Shown: positions 45,311 to 54,812, counted from the first letter of the stretch. The stretch: DNA of 64,000 nt from Caloramator fervidus (GCF_900108045.1 NZ_FNUK01000005.1:1-64000); one strand, 5' to 3'. Notes: generated by a model not told the origin, from the letters alone. Program-made: numbers and translations.

Positions 45311-46510
45311 TTATATTTTTGATTTTAATATCTCCAAAGCCTTTTTAATTTGTGGATCATTATCTATAGATACTTCCTTATCTTTAAGCTCTTTAGGCAT
45401 ATCATAAATTATATCAGGAATTATTCCTTTTCCCTGTATGCATTCTCCCTTTGGAGTATAATATCTTGCAATTGTAACCTTTACCCCTGTTCCATCCTTT
45501 AAATCAATAACATTTTGAACAAGTCCCTTTCCAAAGGTTTTTGTTCCTATAAGAGTTCCTGCTTTAAAATCCCTTATTGCTCCTGCTAATATCTCAGAGG
45601 CACTTGCACTTCCTTCATTTACTAACACAACCAAGGGAATTCCTATGTTTTTAGAATCTGATTTCCAAACTTCCTTTTTACCATTATTATCTATTGTATA
45701 AACTATTGTTCCTTGAGGTAAAAGCATATCAGCTATATTAACAGAAGCCTCAAGCAATCCCCCAGGGTTATCCCTAAGGTCTAAAACAAGTCCCTTTATA
45801 TTTTTCTTTTGAAGCTCATCAATTGCATTCTCAAACTCTTTAAAGGTATTCTCATCAAAAGAACTTATTCTAATATACCCTATATTATCGCTTAAAACTT
45901 TGTTCTTTACAGTTTTAAGAACAATTACATCCCTTATAAGTTCGTAATTTTTTACTCCCTTTCCTTCTCTATATATAGTTAAAACTACCTTTGTTCCTTC
46001 CTTTCCCCTCATCATCGTAACGGCTTTATCAATATCTCTTGCCGTGATTTCTTTTCCATCAACTTTTAAAATAATATCTCCTGATCTTATTCCTGCCTTT
46101 TCTGCTGGACTTCCCTCTATAGGAGCTACAACCGTTAATTTGCCATCCTTTTCTCCAACAACTATTCCAACACCACCATAGGTTCCCCTTGTTTGAGTTA
46201 AAAGCTCTTCAAACTGCTTTTTATCTAAATATACCGTATAAGGATCTCCTATGGCATCTACCATACCAGTTATTGCTCCGTCAATCATTTTTTTCTCATC
46301 AATATTTTGTTTGTCAACATAACTGTTTGTTACTATATTCTCAACTCTAAACATTTTTTCATACTTCTTTAAGAAATCATATTCAACTTTTGAAACAATC
46401 CTCTTTCCTCCAAAAAAAGGTATAGGCAAAACAGAAACTGCTACTGCAGTTATTAAGTTAGTTACAATTAAAGCAACTATAGCATGTTTCAATTTAACCT
46501 TTTTATCCAT
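45311..46510 (-). CDS. S41-family C-terminal processing protease (CtpB-like)
   Basis: The protein has 399 residues. ATG 46510 follows AGAGGTG. One N-terminal membrane segment (~8-28) precedes a PDZ domain (~100-180, GTYGGVGIVVG) and the protease core. Catalytic Ser lies in NEGSASASEILAGA (~304-317) and Lys in GTKTFGKGLVQ (~330-340). In B. subtilis CtpB cuts SpoIVFA during sporulation, and the gene lies in the same ftsEX-ctpB-minJ order. Confidence 0.93.
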   Translation of the reverse strand: MDKKVKLKHAIVALIVTNLITAVAVSVLPIPFFGGKRIVSKVEYDFLKKYEKMFRVENIVTNSYVDKQNIDEKKMIDGAITGMVDAIGDPYTVYLDKKQFEELLTQTRGTYGGVGIVVGEKDGKLTVVAPIEGSPAEKAGIRSGDIILKVDGKEITARDIDKAVTMMRGKEGTKVVLTIYREGKGVKNYELIRDVIVLKTVKNKVLSDNIGYIRISSFDENTFKEFENAIDELQKKNIKGLVLDLRDNPGGLLEASVNIADMLLPQGTIVYTIDNNGKKEVWKSDSKNIGIPLVVLVNEGSASASEILAGAIRDFKAGTLIGTKTFGKGLVQNVIDLKDGTGVKVTIARYYTPKGECIQGKGIIPDIIYDMPKELKDKEVSIDNDPQIKKALEILKSKI

Positions 46511-46577
46511 AATTAACACCTCTTAAGCCAAACCTTCTTTTTTATTTTATTAAATTTTTTTATATTTTATTACCAAA

Positions 46578-47738
46578 TTATTGTCCAACAATATAATAAG
46601 GTTCTGGATTAACTGGTTCACCATTTATCCTTACCTCAAAGTGAAGGTGCGGTCCTGTTGAATATCCTGTACTTCCTGACTTTGCTATCATATCTCCTTT
46701 TTCTACCTTTTGTCCTTCATAAACAAGAATTCTTGATAAATGGGCATAAAGGGAAGTTACTCCACCACCATGATCTATTACAACCGTATATCCATATCCA
46801 TTTAAATACTGAGCAATTATAACTTCTCCATCGGACATAGCATATATAGGAGTTCCAGTTGGGACTGCAATATCAATACCTGTATGCATTTTCCACTTTT
46901 GAAGTATTGGGTGGAATCTATATCCAAAATATGACGTTACCCTAGGAACATATCCTATATCACTAACTTTTATTATACCTGTCTTAGAACCAGAATATAC
47001 TCTTGAGCCTCCACTTCTTTTTGCAAGCTCTGCTTGAAGTTGTTTTATTTGTGCTTCAAGCCTTTTAGACTCTTGTAATTCTTCATCAAGCAACCTTTCT
47101 AGTTCATTTTGATTTTCTTGAAGTTTTTTATAATATCCTCTTTGCTCTTCAACAGCTTGGGATAATTCATATTTTTTACTCATCTGCTCCTTTTGAAGGG
47201 CTAAAAGAGTCATTTGCTGCCTTTCTAAAGCTTCTTTTTTAGCCTTTATTTCTTCTTGTTTTTTCTTCATCTCTTTTAAAAGATTTTTATCATAATCTAT
47301 TATCCTATTAAACAGTTCATAATTTGAAATAAAATCCGAAAAACTTTCTGAAGCTAAAAGAACATCTAAATATCCAATATTTCCTTCCATATACAACGCT
47401 CTTAATCTTTTACCATATAAATCCTTTTCACTTTCAAACTCTTCTACTGCTTTTTCAAGTTCCTTATTGGTCTTTTTTATTTCTTCTTTTTTCTGAGATA
47501 TTTGATAGTTTATATCATCTATCTCATTTTGAATCTTTGTAACTTTACTTTCATATTCCTTAATTTTTTTCATTACCTCTTGTTTTTCATCTTTAATGTC
47601 GTCAATTTTGTCCTTTAAATTTTCTATGTTTGATTTTACTTCTTTAAGCTGCTGTTTCTTTTTTGTCAGTTCATCAGCTTTTACAGTAAACGTAGTAAAA
47701 AACAAAATAAAAGTTAAAAACAAGGCTATTTTTCTCAC
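46578..47738 (-). CDS. Coiled-coil M23 (LytM) peptidase, EnvC-like
   Basis: The protein has 386 residues. A signal peptide (~1-21) precedes a long Lys/Glu-rich coiled coil (~22-240) and an M23 zinc peptidase (~255-384). Zinc ligands are in YRFHPILQKWKMHTGIDIAV (H and D of HxxxD, ~272-291) and HLHFEV (~368-373), so it looks active, unlike E. coli EnvC, whose LytM is degenerate. It follows ftsX by 12 bases. FtsEX is known to control coiled-coil wall hydrolases (EnvC in E. coli, CwlO in Bacillus, PcsB in streptococci), and this protein is the likely client. Confidence 0.92.
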   Translation of the reverse strand: MRKIALFLTFILFFTTFTVKADELTKKKQQLKEVKSNIENLKDKIDDIKDEKQEVMKKIKEYESKVTKIQNEIDDINYQISQKKEEIKKTNKELEKAVEEFESEKDLYGKRLRALYMEGNIGYLDVLLASESFSDFISNYELFNRIIDYDKNLLKEMKKKQEEIKAKKEALERQQMTLLALQKEQMSKKYELSQAVEEQRGYYKKLQENQNELERLLDEELQESKRLEAQIKQLQAELAKRSGGSRVYSGSKTGIIKVSDIGYVPRVTSYFGYRFHPILQKWKMHTGIDIAVPTGTPIYAMSDGEVIIAQYLNGYGYTVVIDHGGGVTSLYAHLSRILVYEGQKVEKGDMIAKSGSTGYSTGPHLHFEVRINGEPVNPEPYYIVGQ

Positions 47739-47750
47739 TTTCCCACCCCC

Positions 47751-48644
47751 TTACAAAACAAGATATCTTTTAACTGCTAAATAACTTCCAAGTCCTCCTA
47801 TCAAAATTCCCATTAACATAAACTTTTTATAAATAAAACTTAGCAATATATTTGCCGAAACCAAATCAAATAAAACCAAGTTTAAGGATACATGATTTAC
47901 TAAATAAGAATAAGAGTAATATAAAACTAAAATAGAAAAAACAGAGCCTAAAAATCCTAAAAGCACCCCTTCTATTATAAATGGCCACTTTATAAACCAA
48001 TCGGTAGCTCCTAAATATTTCATTATACTAATCTCACGCCTTCTTGCATATACCGCAAGCTTTATAGTATTAGATATTAAAAACGAAGAAATAACTGCAA
48101 GAACTCCCATTAAAACATAACTTACAACCCTTACTATATTTGTAAATCTAATTAACTTTTCCACTATTCCTTTTCCATCATATATTTTTTCTATACCTTC
48201 AAATGTAGAAATCTTTTTTGAAACATCTGAAATAAATTCAGGCTTTTCAACCTTAACAACAAAAGATTGAGGAAGAGGATTGTCCATTTCAAAACCTTCA
48301 GCAATAACTTTATTTTCACCTAACCTCTTTTTTAAATCTTCAAGGGCTTGTTCCTTTGAAATATAAATTACCTGTGAAACCCCCTTTATATTTTTTATAT
48401 TCCTCTCAATTTCATTCTTTTTTAAAGTGGTTACGTCATCCTTTAGAAATACCTTTATTTCTAAAGTTTTTCCTATTCCCTCTGCAGCTTTGTTTACATT
48501 TAAAGCCAAAACCAAAAATATGCCTAATATAAATAATGAAGCTGCAACCGTACTTATAGATGCAATAGCCATTACTCTATTTCTTACAATGTTTTTTATT
48601 CCTTCCTTTAAAAAATACTTTATTCTTCTAATCATCATATCCAT
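47751..48644 (-). CDS. ftsX: Cell division ABC permease FtsX
   Basis: The protein has 297 residues. ATG 48644 is preferred (GGGG five bases ahead); in-frame ATGs at 48638 and 48635 are less well placed. Four membrane segments (one near ~25-50, three at ~165-290) bracket an outer domain with RLGENKVIAEGFEMDNPLPQSFVVKV (~96-121), typical FtsX. It overlaps ftsE by 17 bases and signals across the membrane to the M23 peptidase. Confidence 0.95.
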   Translation of the reverse strand: MDMMIRRIKYFLKEGIKNIVRNRVMAIASISTVAASLFILGIFLVLALNVNKAAEGIGKTLEIKVFLKDDVTTLKKNEIERNIKNIKGVSQVIYISKEQALEDLKKRLGENKVIAEGFEMDNPLPQSFVVKVEKPEFISDVSKKISTFEGIEKIYDGKGIVEKLIRFTNIVRVVSYVLMGVLAVISSFLISNTIKLAVYARRREISIMKYLGATDWFIKWPFIIEGVLLGFLGSVFSILVLYYSYSYLVNHVSLNLVLFDLVSANILLSFIYKKFMLMGILIGGLGSYLAVKRYLVL

Positions 48645-49314
48645 ATACGCCCCTTTGTTCATCTCTTATTATGACTCCTTTTTCAAGTGCAACAACTCTT
48701 TTTCTCATAGCATCTACTATGTCCTTTGCATGGGTAGCCATCACAATAGTTGTCCCACTTTTGTTTATTTCATTTAAAAGCTCCATTATAGCCCATGAAT
48801 TTTCAGGATCTAAATTTCCTGTGGGCTCATCGCATATTATAAGACTTGGATTATTAGCTAAAGCCCTTGCTATTGCGACTCTTTGCTGTTCTCCTCCTGA
48901 AAGCTGGTGAGGATAAAACTTCTCTTTATTAAGTAGTCCTACCAAAGATAATAACTGAGGAACCTTCCTTTTAATATCCTTTGAACTAGCATTTGCAATC
49001 TCCATTGCAAATGCTATATTTTCATAAACAGTTTTATCAGATAAAAGCCTAAAATCTTGAAATACTACCCCTATGTTTCTTCTATAAAAAGGAACTTTTC
49101 TTCTTTTAAGTTGAGTAATATCAACACCATTAACTATAATTTGCCCGCTAGTTGGTTCAATCTCCTTTAATAAAAGCTTTATAAACGTTGTCTTACCTGC
49201 TCCACTTGGACCAACTAAAAATACAAATTCTCCTTTTTTTATACTTAAACTAATATTCGACAAAGCAATATGATTATTTCCATAAATTTTGGATACATTT
49301 CTAAACTCTATCAT
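48628..49314 (-). CDS. ftsE: Cell division ABC ATPase FtsE
   Basis: The protein has 228 residues. ATG 49314 (MIEFRNVSKIYG) follows GGGG by 8 bases; a GTG at 49320 is too close. Walker A GPSGAGKTTFI (~35-45), LSGGEQQRVAIARAL (~137-151) and CDEPTGNLDPE (~159-169) are complete. The FtsE hallmark NIGVVFQDFRLL is seen. It drives FtsX. Confidence 0.96.
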   Translation of the reverse strand: MIEFRNVSKIYGNNHIALSNISLSIKKGEFVFLVGPSGAGKTTFIKLLLKEIEPTSGQIIVNGVDITQLKRRKVPFYRRNIGVVFQDFRLLSDKTVYENIAFAMEIANASSKDIKRKVPQLLSLVGLLNKEKFYPHQLSGGEQQRVAIARALANNPSLIICDEPTGNLDPENSWAIMELLNEINKSGTTIVMATHAKDIVDAMRKRVVALEKGVIIRDEQRGVYGYDD

Positions 49315-49351
49315 ACACACATCCCCTTGCTTCGACTTTTATACTAAATGT

Positions 49352-49360
49352 ATTATAACA
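49352..49360 (-). promoter_or_regulatory. Extended -10 promoter of ftsEX-M23-ctp-PDZ run
   Basis: TGTTATAAT (49360-49352): perfect TATAAT with TG extension; the -35 region is T-rich with only GTTAAT at 17 bases. Confidence 0.55.
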
Positions 49361-49391
49361 TAAAAAACAAAAAAATTAACATATTTAATAC

Positions 49392-49417
49392 AAAAAAGCA
49401 CCTAAATTAGGTGCTTT
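49392..49417 (-). terminator. Terminator after the YitT-family gene
   Basis: The stem AAAGCACCT/AGGTGCTTT (49395-49403 with 49409-49417) is followed by a T run. The stop codon of the upstream gene overlaps the stem. Confidence 0.87.
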
Positions 49418-50261
49418 AATCAAGATTTTTAAATCCTTCTCCAAATACCTCATGAACATTGCTTACAGTTATAAAAGCTTTGTTATCTATTTGTTTTATA
49501 TATTCCCTTAATCTAATAAATTCACGCCTACTTAAAAGAACAACTAACATATCCTTTTCCTCGTTCGTAAATCCTCCTCTTGCGTGATAGATTGTAACTC
49601 CTCTTCCTAATTCATCTATTATAAATTTCTTTATTTCTTCCTCTTTGTCGCTTATTATTTTTACTTCCTTTACAGTGTTAATTCCCTGTATTACTTCGTC
49701 AATTACAAATCCATTTAATATAACACCTAAAAGAGCATACATACCCTTTTCTATACCAAAAGTAAATAAAGCTGCTAAAGTAACAATTAAATCAGATACC
49801 AATAATGCTTTTCCTATGTTAATATGAAAAAATTTGTTTAATATTTTTGCTATTATATCCGTTCCACCAGTTGACGCATTTTGATTAAACACTATACCCA
49901 TTCCAACCCCAGCAATTAATATACCATATATAAGTTCCAACAACAAATTATTTGTAAATGGTTTTGATATAGGAAAGTATTTCTCCATAATCCATATAAT
50001 TCCTGAAAGTCCTAAACTAGCATAAATAGTCTTTGCTCCAAAACTTGGACCTATTAAAATAAAAGCAATTATAAATAATACTATGTTAGCTGCAAGCATA
50101 AAAGAACCTACTGATATAGAAGGAAAATAATGATTAACAACAATAGCAAGACCGCTAACTCCACCTGCCGCCAAATTATTTGGGACCAAAAAATATTCAA
50201 CACCAATAGCTACAAATATCAATCCTATGGTAGTTAAAATATATTCCTTTAATTTTTTCAT
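49416..50261 (-). CDS. YitT-family membrane protein (DUF161/DUF2179, YvjA-like)
   Basis: The protein has 281 residues. ATG 50261 (MKKLKEYILTT) follows GGGGAGGTGG. Five or six membrane segments (~8-195) have the family patterns FLVPNNLAAGGVSGLA and FNQNASTGGTDIIAKI. A cytosolic DUF2179 domain follows (~200-275, GRGVTIYHARGGFTNEEKDMLVVLLSRREF). B. subtilis YvjA lies at the same place beside ftsEX. Transport function is suspected but not established. Confidence 0.9.
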   Translation of the reverse strand: MKKLKEYILTTIGLIFVAIGVEYFLVPNNLAAGGVSGLAIVVNHYFPSISVGSFMLAANIVLFIIAFILIGPSFGAKTIYASLGLSGIIWIMEKYFPISKPFTNNLLLELIYGILIAGVGMGIVFNQNASTGGTDIIAKILNKFFHINIGKALLVSDLIVTLAALFTFGIEKGMYALLGVILNGFVIDEVIQGINTVKEVKIISDKEEEIKKFIIDELGRGVTIYHARGGFTNEEKDMLVVLLSRREFIRLREYIKQIDNKAFITVSNVHEVFGEGFKNLD

Positions 50262-50367
50262 GCTACCACCTCCCCACATAAAATGATATATTACCCAGGA
50301 AATAGACAAAGTCATCTTCAATTCCGCATTTTAATACATATATCATATTTTTTTACTTTTTTCAACA

Positions 50368-50395
50368 TAAAATTATCCGGGAATAAATCCCGGAT
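50368..50395 (-). terminator. Terminator after the transketolase pair
   Basis: The stem ATCCGGGA/TCCCGGAT (50375-50382 with 50388-50395) has a 5-base loop, then AATTTTATG on the minus strand. Confidence 0.8.
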
Positions 50396-50396
50396 A

Positions 50397-51335
50397 TTAT
50401 TTCATTTTTATAGCTTCAATGGCTGCTTTGACTATGTCTTCAGCTGTTAATCCATAATGCTTCATAAGTTCAGCTGGCTTTCCAGATTCTCCAAATGTAT
50501 CCTTTACCCCTACTCTCTTTACTGGAGCTGGTCTGTATTCTGCTAAAACTTCACAAACTGCACTTCCAAGGCCTCCAATTATGTTATGTTCCTCACAAGT
50601 TACTGCACAGCCTGTTTTGCTTACTGACTCAATTATAGCTTTAGAATCTATAGGTTTTATAGTATGAATATTTATAACTTCTGCTTCATATCCTTTTTCT
50701 TTTAAAATATCATATGCTTTTAATGCTTCGCTTACCATAATTCCTGTTGCAAATATAGTTACATCTTTTCCTTCTTTTAATTTAACTGCTTTTCCTATTT
50801 CAAACTTATATGTATTTTCATCATTTATAGTTGGAACCGATGAGCGTCCTAATCTTATATAAACAGGTCCTACATACTCAGCTGCTGCTTTAACTGCTGC
50901 TATAGTTTCAACATCATCACAAGGAACTATAACTGTCATATTGGGTATACTCCTCATTAAAGAAATATCTTCTATTGCTTGATGAGATGCACCATCTTCT
51001 CCTACTGTAATTCCTGCATGGGTTGCCGCAATTTTTACGTTAAGATTTGGATAGCATATAGAATTTCTTATCTGTTCAAAGGCCCTTCCTGCAGCAAATA
51101 TAGCAAATGTGCTAGCAAAAGGAATTTTACCACAAGTTGCAAGACCTGCTGCAGTTCCCATAAGGTCTGCTTCTGCTATACCAATATTAAAAAATCTTTC
51201 TGGAAAAGCCTTTGCAAAATCAGATGTTTTTGTAGATTTTGAAAGGTCGGCATCAAGAACAACTATATTTTTATTTTCCTTTCCAAGTTCAACAAGTGCC
51301 TTACCATAAGCTTCTCTTGTAGCTAAATTAGGCAT
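50397..51335 (-). CDS. Transketolase, C-terminal subunit
   Basis: The protein has 312 residues. ATG 51335 (MPNLATREAYG) follows GGAGGTG. It holds the pyrimidine-binding half (FFNIGIAEADLMGTAAGLA, with the catalytic Glu at ~54) and the C-terminal domain (GGLGSAVCEVLAEYRPAPVKRVGVKDTFGESG). With the N-terminal subunit it forms a complete thiamine-diphosphate enzyme that moves two-carbon units in the pentose phosphate path. Its start overlaps the partner's stop by 8 bases. Confidence 0.95.
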   Translation of the reverse strand: MPNLATREAYGKALVELGKENKNIVVLDADLSKSTKTSDFAKAFPERFFNIGIAEADLMGTAAGLATCGKIPFASTFAIFAAGRAFEQIRNSICYPNLNVKIAATHAGITVGEDGASHQAIEDISLMRSIPNMTVIVPCDDVETIAAVKAAAEYVGPVYIRLGRSSVPTINDENTYKFEIGKAVKLKEGKDVTIFATGIMVSEALKAYDILKEKGYEAEVINIHTIKPIDSKAIIESVSKTGCAVTCEEHNIIGGLGSAVCEVLAEYRPAPVKRVGVKDTFGESGKPAELMKHYGLTAEDIVKAAIEAIKMK

Positions 51336-52158
51336 TTGTATCACCTCCAAGTTCAGCTAAAGCCTTTTCGCACTGCTCTTTATTTGGTGCAGTTCCATGC
51401 CATCCTACAACATTTTCCATAAATGAAACACCTTTTCCTTTTATTGTGTTGGCTATTATAATTGTTGGTTTACCTTTAGTAGCCTTTGCTTCATCAATAG
51501 CTTTAAAAATTTGTTCAAAATCATGACCATCAATAACTATAACATGCCATCCAAAAGCTTTAAACTTTTCATCAACTGGCTCTACGTTCATAACTTCAGA
51601 TACAGGACCATCTATCTGTAATCCATTATGGTCAAGGAAAGCTGTCAAATTATCAAGTTTATAATGAGCTGCTGTCATAGCTGCTTCCCAAACTTGACCT
51701 TCTTCAATTTCTCCATCACCTAAAAGAGCATATACCCTATAATCTTTGTTATCTAACTTTCCAGCAAGGGCCATACCATTTGCTACTGATAATCCTTGAC
51801 CTAATGAACCTGTTGACATATCAACACCTGGAGTATCGTTCATGTTAGGATGCCCTTGTAAAATTGAGCCTAACTTTCTTAAAGTTGATAGATGCTTTTT
51901 ATCAAAAAATCCTCTTTCTGCAAGAGCTGCATATAAAACAGGGGCTGCATGACCTTTACACAAAACAAATCTATCTCTATCTTCCCATCTTGGATTGTTA
52001 GGGTCTATCCTCATCTCACTAAAATATAGCGCAGTTAATATTTCAACTGCTGATAATGAACCACCAGGATGTCCTGAACCAGATTCTGTTAGCATTTTAA
52101 TAATATCTTTTCTTAGTGTTAATGCTATTTCCTTTAACTTTTGAATATCTCGCATCAT
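51328..52158 (-). CDS. Transketolase, N-terminal subunit
   Basis: The protein has 276 residues. It carries the thiamine-diphosphate motif GDGEIEEGQVWEAAMTAAHYKLDNLTAFLDHN (GDG...N, ~149-180) plus GHPGGSLSAVE (~28-38) and GHAAPVLYAAL. Split transketolases are common in Clostridia and archaea. ATG 52158 and 52155 are adjacent; GGAGGG lies just ahead of both. Confidence 0.95.
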   Translation of the reverse strand: MMRDIQKLKEIALTLRKDIIKMLTESGSGHPGGSLSAVEILTALYFSEMRIDPNNPRWEDRDRFVLCKGHAAPVLYAALAERGFFDKKHLSTLRKLGSILQGHPNMNDTPGVDMSTGSLGQGLSVANGMALAGKLDNKDYRVYALLGDGEIEEGQVWEAAMTAAHYKLDNLTAFLDHNGLQIDGPVSEVMNVEPVDEKFKAFGWHVIVIDGHDFEQIFKAIDEAKATKGKPTIIIANTIKGKGVSFMENVVGWHGTAPNKEQCEKALAELGGDTNA

Positions 52159-52192
52159 TTTCCCTCCTATGTATAAAATTTTAAATATAGAT

Positions 52193-52218
52193 AGGCACTT
52201 AAGATACCTTAAGTGCCT
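52193..52218 (-). terminator. Hairpin after mazF
   Basis: The 11-bp perfect stem AGGCACTTAAG/CTTAAGTGCCT (52193-52203 with 52208-52218) ends at the mazF stop codon. The following tract is only moderately T-rich. Confidence 0.7.
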
Positions 52219-52574
52219 TATATTTCAATAAGTCCAAGACTTATTTTTAAGGCATAATCAACCTGTTTCATCATTTCATCACTTATATGTCCTAATTTTT
52301 CCCTTAAACGCCTTTTATCTATTGTTCTAATTTGTTCTAAAAGAATTACTGAATCCTTGTTAAGTCCATATTCGGAACTTTTTATTTCAACATGGGTAGG
52401 TAGTTTTGCTTTATTTATTTGGGAAGTTATGGCAGCAACTATAACAGTAGGACTGTATTTATTACCTATGTCATTTTGTATAACAAGAACAGGCCTTATG
52501 CCACCTTGTTCAGATCCTACAACGGGACTTAAATCAGCATAAAATATATCTCCTCTTTTCACTATTTGAGCCAT
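52218..52574 (-). CDS. mazF: MazF/NdoA-type endoribonuclease toxin
   Basis: The protein has 118 residues ([31 protein letters not shown]...). It has the PemK/MazF core: [22 protein letters not shown] (~21-34), the conserved Arg and Thr (VAAITSQ), and a C-terminal LGLIEI. B. subtilis NdoA has nearly the same length and is also encoded beside alr. It cuts mRNA at short sites when the antitoxin is lost. ATG 52574 lies inside the antitoxin gene (41-base overlap), so translation is coupled. Confidence 0.93.
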   Translation of the reverse strand: MAQIVKRGDIFYADLSPVVGSEQGGIRPVLVIQNDIGNKYSPTVIVAAITSQINKAKLPTHVEIKSSEYGLNKDSVILLEQIRTIDKRRLREKLGHISDEMMKQVDYALKISLGLIEI

Positions 52575-52854
52575 TTGAATTATCACTCTCCGCTAAACCT
52601 GCTTCATATTTAGCTAACTCTTCACATTCTACTGTAATTCCACACTCTGCAAGTTCTATATTAATTTTTGCCATTTCTAAATATCCTTTTTTCATATTTT
52701 CAATCATTTCTATTCTCTTTCGCTCCTTTATATATGATATAATTGCTTCCCTAATAAACTGGCTTCTATTTTTATAAGTCTCACTTGCATATTCATCAAC
52801 TTCATCTAGTAGATTTTCTGGGAGGCTTACTAAAATTTTTTTGTTGTTTGCCAT
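52534..52854 (-). CDS. mazE: MazE/EndoAI-type ribbon-helix-helix antitoxin
   Basis: The protein has 106 residues. ATG 52854 follows AGGAGG. An N-terminal ribbon-helix-helix (~4-50, [19 protein letters not shown]...[12 protein letters not shown]) binds DNA and represses its own promoter. The C-terminal helix (~55-90) should bind MazF. The tail after ~92 ([17 protein letters not shown]) is low complexity and encoded within the overlap with mazF; it is a little longer than B. subtilis EndoAI. Confidence 0.9.
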   Translation of the reverse strand: MANNKKILVSLPENLLDEVDEYASETYKNRSQFIREAIISYIKERKRIEMIENMKKGYLEMAKINIELAECGITVECEELAKYEAGLAESDNSNGSNSEKRRYILC

Positions 52855-52903
52855 TGTATTACCTCCTAAAAATTAACCTATGTATATTACAAATGCTTAC
52901 CTT

Positions 52904-52932
52904 ATTATAACATTACTTTATAATTCCTACAA
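52904..52932 (-). promoter_or_regulatory. Promoter of mazEF
   Basis: -35 TTGTAG (52932-52927), 17-base spacer, -10 TATAAT with TG extension (52909-52904). Confidence 0.7.
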
Positions 52933-52980
52933 GCCCAAATGCTTTCTTTAAAATTATTCCCTAAAATTTAAAAAATATAT

Positions 52981-54141
52981 CTATACATAGTTTTTTATGC
53001 AAACTATTTTACCATCTTCAACATAAACCCTTGGAACTCTCCTTGAAACCATACATAATATTTCATAACTAATTGTTCCTAATCTTTCTGCCAAAACATC
53101 TGCGTCATTTTTTGTATTGTCAAAATTTCCCATAACTATAACTTCATCTCCAACATTAACTTCCCCACACTCAGTTACATCTATCATGCACTGATCCATG
53201 CATATCCTTCCAACTACAGGGCATAACTTACCATTTACTATAACTTTAGCTTTTTGGAAAAATAAACGAGTAAAGCCATCTGCATATCCAAAAGGTAAAG
53301 TAGCTATTTTGCTCTTTCTTTCTGTTATAAAAGCCCTTCCATAACCTATAGGCGTATTTTTTTCTACTTCCTTTACATGCACTATGTTAGCCTTCAATGT
53401 CATAACAGGTTTTAAATTTACTTTTGTCTTATCAACATCGTTAGAAGGATAATATCCATAAAGCATTATTCCCGGCCTTACTGCATCAAAATAAGAATTT
53501 TCAAGATCTATTATTGCAGCACTATTTGCCATATGTTTTATATCAAATAAAATTCCCTTACCTTCAAGCTTGTCTAAAATACCAATAAAACGTTCAAGCT
53601 GAAGATTTGAAAAAGATTTGTCCTTTTCATCTGCAGAAGAAAAATGGGAATATATTCCTTCTAATTTTATATTAGGAAGTTTAGATATTTTTTCTATCTC
53701 CTCTATTGCTTCATCGTTTGGCAAAAAACCTATTCTTCCCATTCCAGTATCAATTTTTATATGAATCCTTGCAATTTTTCCTTGTCTTACTGCTTCATCT
53801 GAAATAAGTTTTGCATATTCATAGCTAAATACCGTTTGAGTTATATCTTTTTCAACTATTTCCTTTATAAAATTTTTAGAAGAATATCCTAAAATTAATA
53901 TAGATTCATTAAATCCACTGTTTCTAAGTTCAAAGGCTTCTGTAGCAACAGCTACAGCAAAATATTTTATACCTTCTTCTTTTAAAATCCTTGCAAGTTC
54001 AACCGCACCATGTCCATATGCATTAGCCTTTATAACTCCAATTATTTTTTTATCCTTTACAAGCTTTTTTACCTCTCTTATATTATGCCTAAAATTATCA
54101 AGATTTATTTCAGCATAGTAGGGCCTAAAATCTTTAAACAT
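52981..54141 (-). CDS. alr: Alanine racemase
   Basis: The protein has 386 residues and makes D-alanine for peptidoglycan. ATG 54141 (MFKDFRPYYAEI) follows a G-rich site. PLP lysine K38 lies in VIKANAYGHG. The second catalytic residue, Tyr, is in TPIGYGRAF (~260-268). GRICMDQCMIDVT (~307-319) is typical. It starts 17 bases after the LolA-like gene and precedes mazEF, an order also seen in Bacillus. Confidence 0.97.
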   Translation of the reverse strand: MFKDFRPYYAEINLDNFRHNIREVKKLVKDKKIIGVIKANAYGHGAVELARILKEEGIKYFAVAVATEAFELRNSGFNESILILGYSSKNFIKEIVEKDITQTVFSYEYAKLISDEAVRQGKIARIHIKIDTGMGRIGFLPNDEAIEEIEKISKLPNIKLEGIYSHFSSADEKDKSFSNLQLERFIGILDKLEGKGILFDIKHMANSAAIIDLENSYFDAVRPGIMLYGYYPSNDVDKTKVNLKPVMTLKANIVHVKEVEKNTPIGYGRAFITERKSKIATLPFGYADGFTRLFFQKAKVIVNGKLCPVVGRICMDQCMIDVTECGEVNVGDEVIVMGNFDNTKNDADVLAERLGTISYEILCMVSRRVPRVYVEDGKIVCIKNYV

Positions 54142-54158
54142 CCCCTTCCCCCCAATCA

Positions 54159-54752
54159 CTATATTTTAAATAAGGAATCATCTAAAGTAGGATTATACTT
54201 AAAATTATTATACAAAATATTTACCCTAACATTTTCACCCTCATCATAAAAAGTCATTATTTCTGGAAGCATATTATCCTGGTTAAAGAAAAGTTCAACA
54301 TATTTACGATAAGTAGAATCTTTAAGTTCTACCTTAAAGGAAATATAATTTTTATCTCCTATTCTTTTATAAGATATTTGACTATTATCTAAAAATATTT
54401 TTTTATCAATTATTCCTAAAAATATAAAAACATCATCGTCCTTTAGCTTTTGAATACTATACTTTTGATTTATAATAGGATGATATATAAAATACTGCCT
54501 TCCATCAAAAACTAAAATTTTCCCTTTTAAAAAAGAAGGAACATTGGTTTCTATTCTAACTAAATTAGGTTCTTTAAAATATTGAACTACCTTATAATGG
54601 GATACCCCTTTATTTCCATAAACATCCACTTCCACTTCCGCTGAATAGCTTTTCATATTTATAAGTTTTTGTTTAACATCATCAAAATTATTTTTCCTTG
54701 AACAGGATATTAAAAATACTAAAATAAAAAATAAAAATTTAATCTTTCCCAC
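54159..54752 (-). CDS. LolA-like lipoprotein
   Basis: The protein has 197 residues. A lipoprotein signal ends in LISC (Cys ~17). The mature part looks like the LolA/RseB half-barrel fold (MKSYSAEVEVDVYGNKG..., LVRIETNVPSFLKGKILVFDGRQYFIYHP). In Gram-positives such proteins are cell-surface lipoproteins of unclear role. It is set between nnr and alr, a position often seen in clostridia and bacilli. Confidence 0.8.
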   Translation of the reverse strand: MGKIKFLFFILVFLISCSRKNNFDDVKQKLINMKSYSAEVEVDVYGNKGVSHYKVVQYFKEPNLVRIETNVPSFLKGKILVFDGRQYFIYHPIINQKYSIQKLKDDDVFIFLGIIDKKIFLDNSQISYKRIGDKNYISFKVELKDSTYRKYVELFFNQDNMLPEIMTFYDEGENVRVNILYNNFKYNPTLDDSLFKI

Positions 54753-54812
54753 AAAACCACCAAGAAATATTATTTCATTTAATATTTATTCTATTTTATT
54801 TATTAGTATGTC

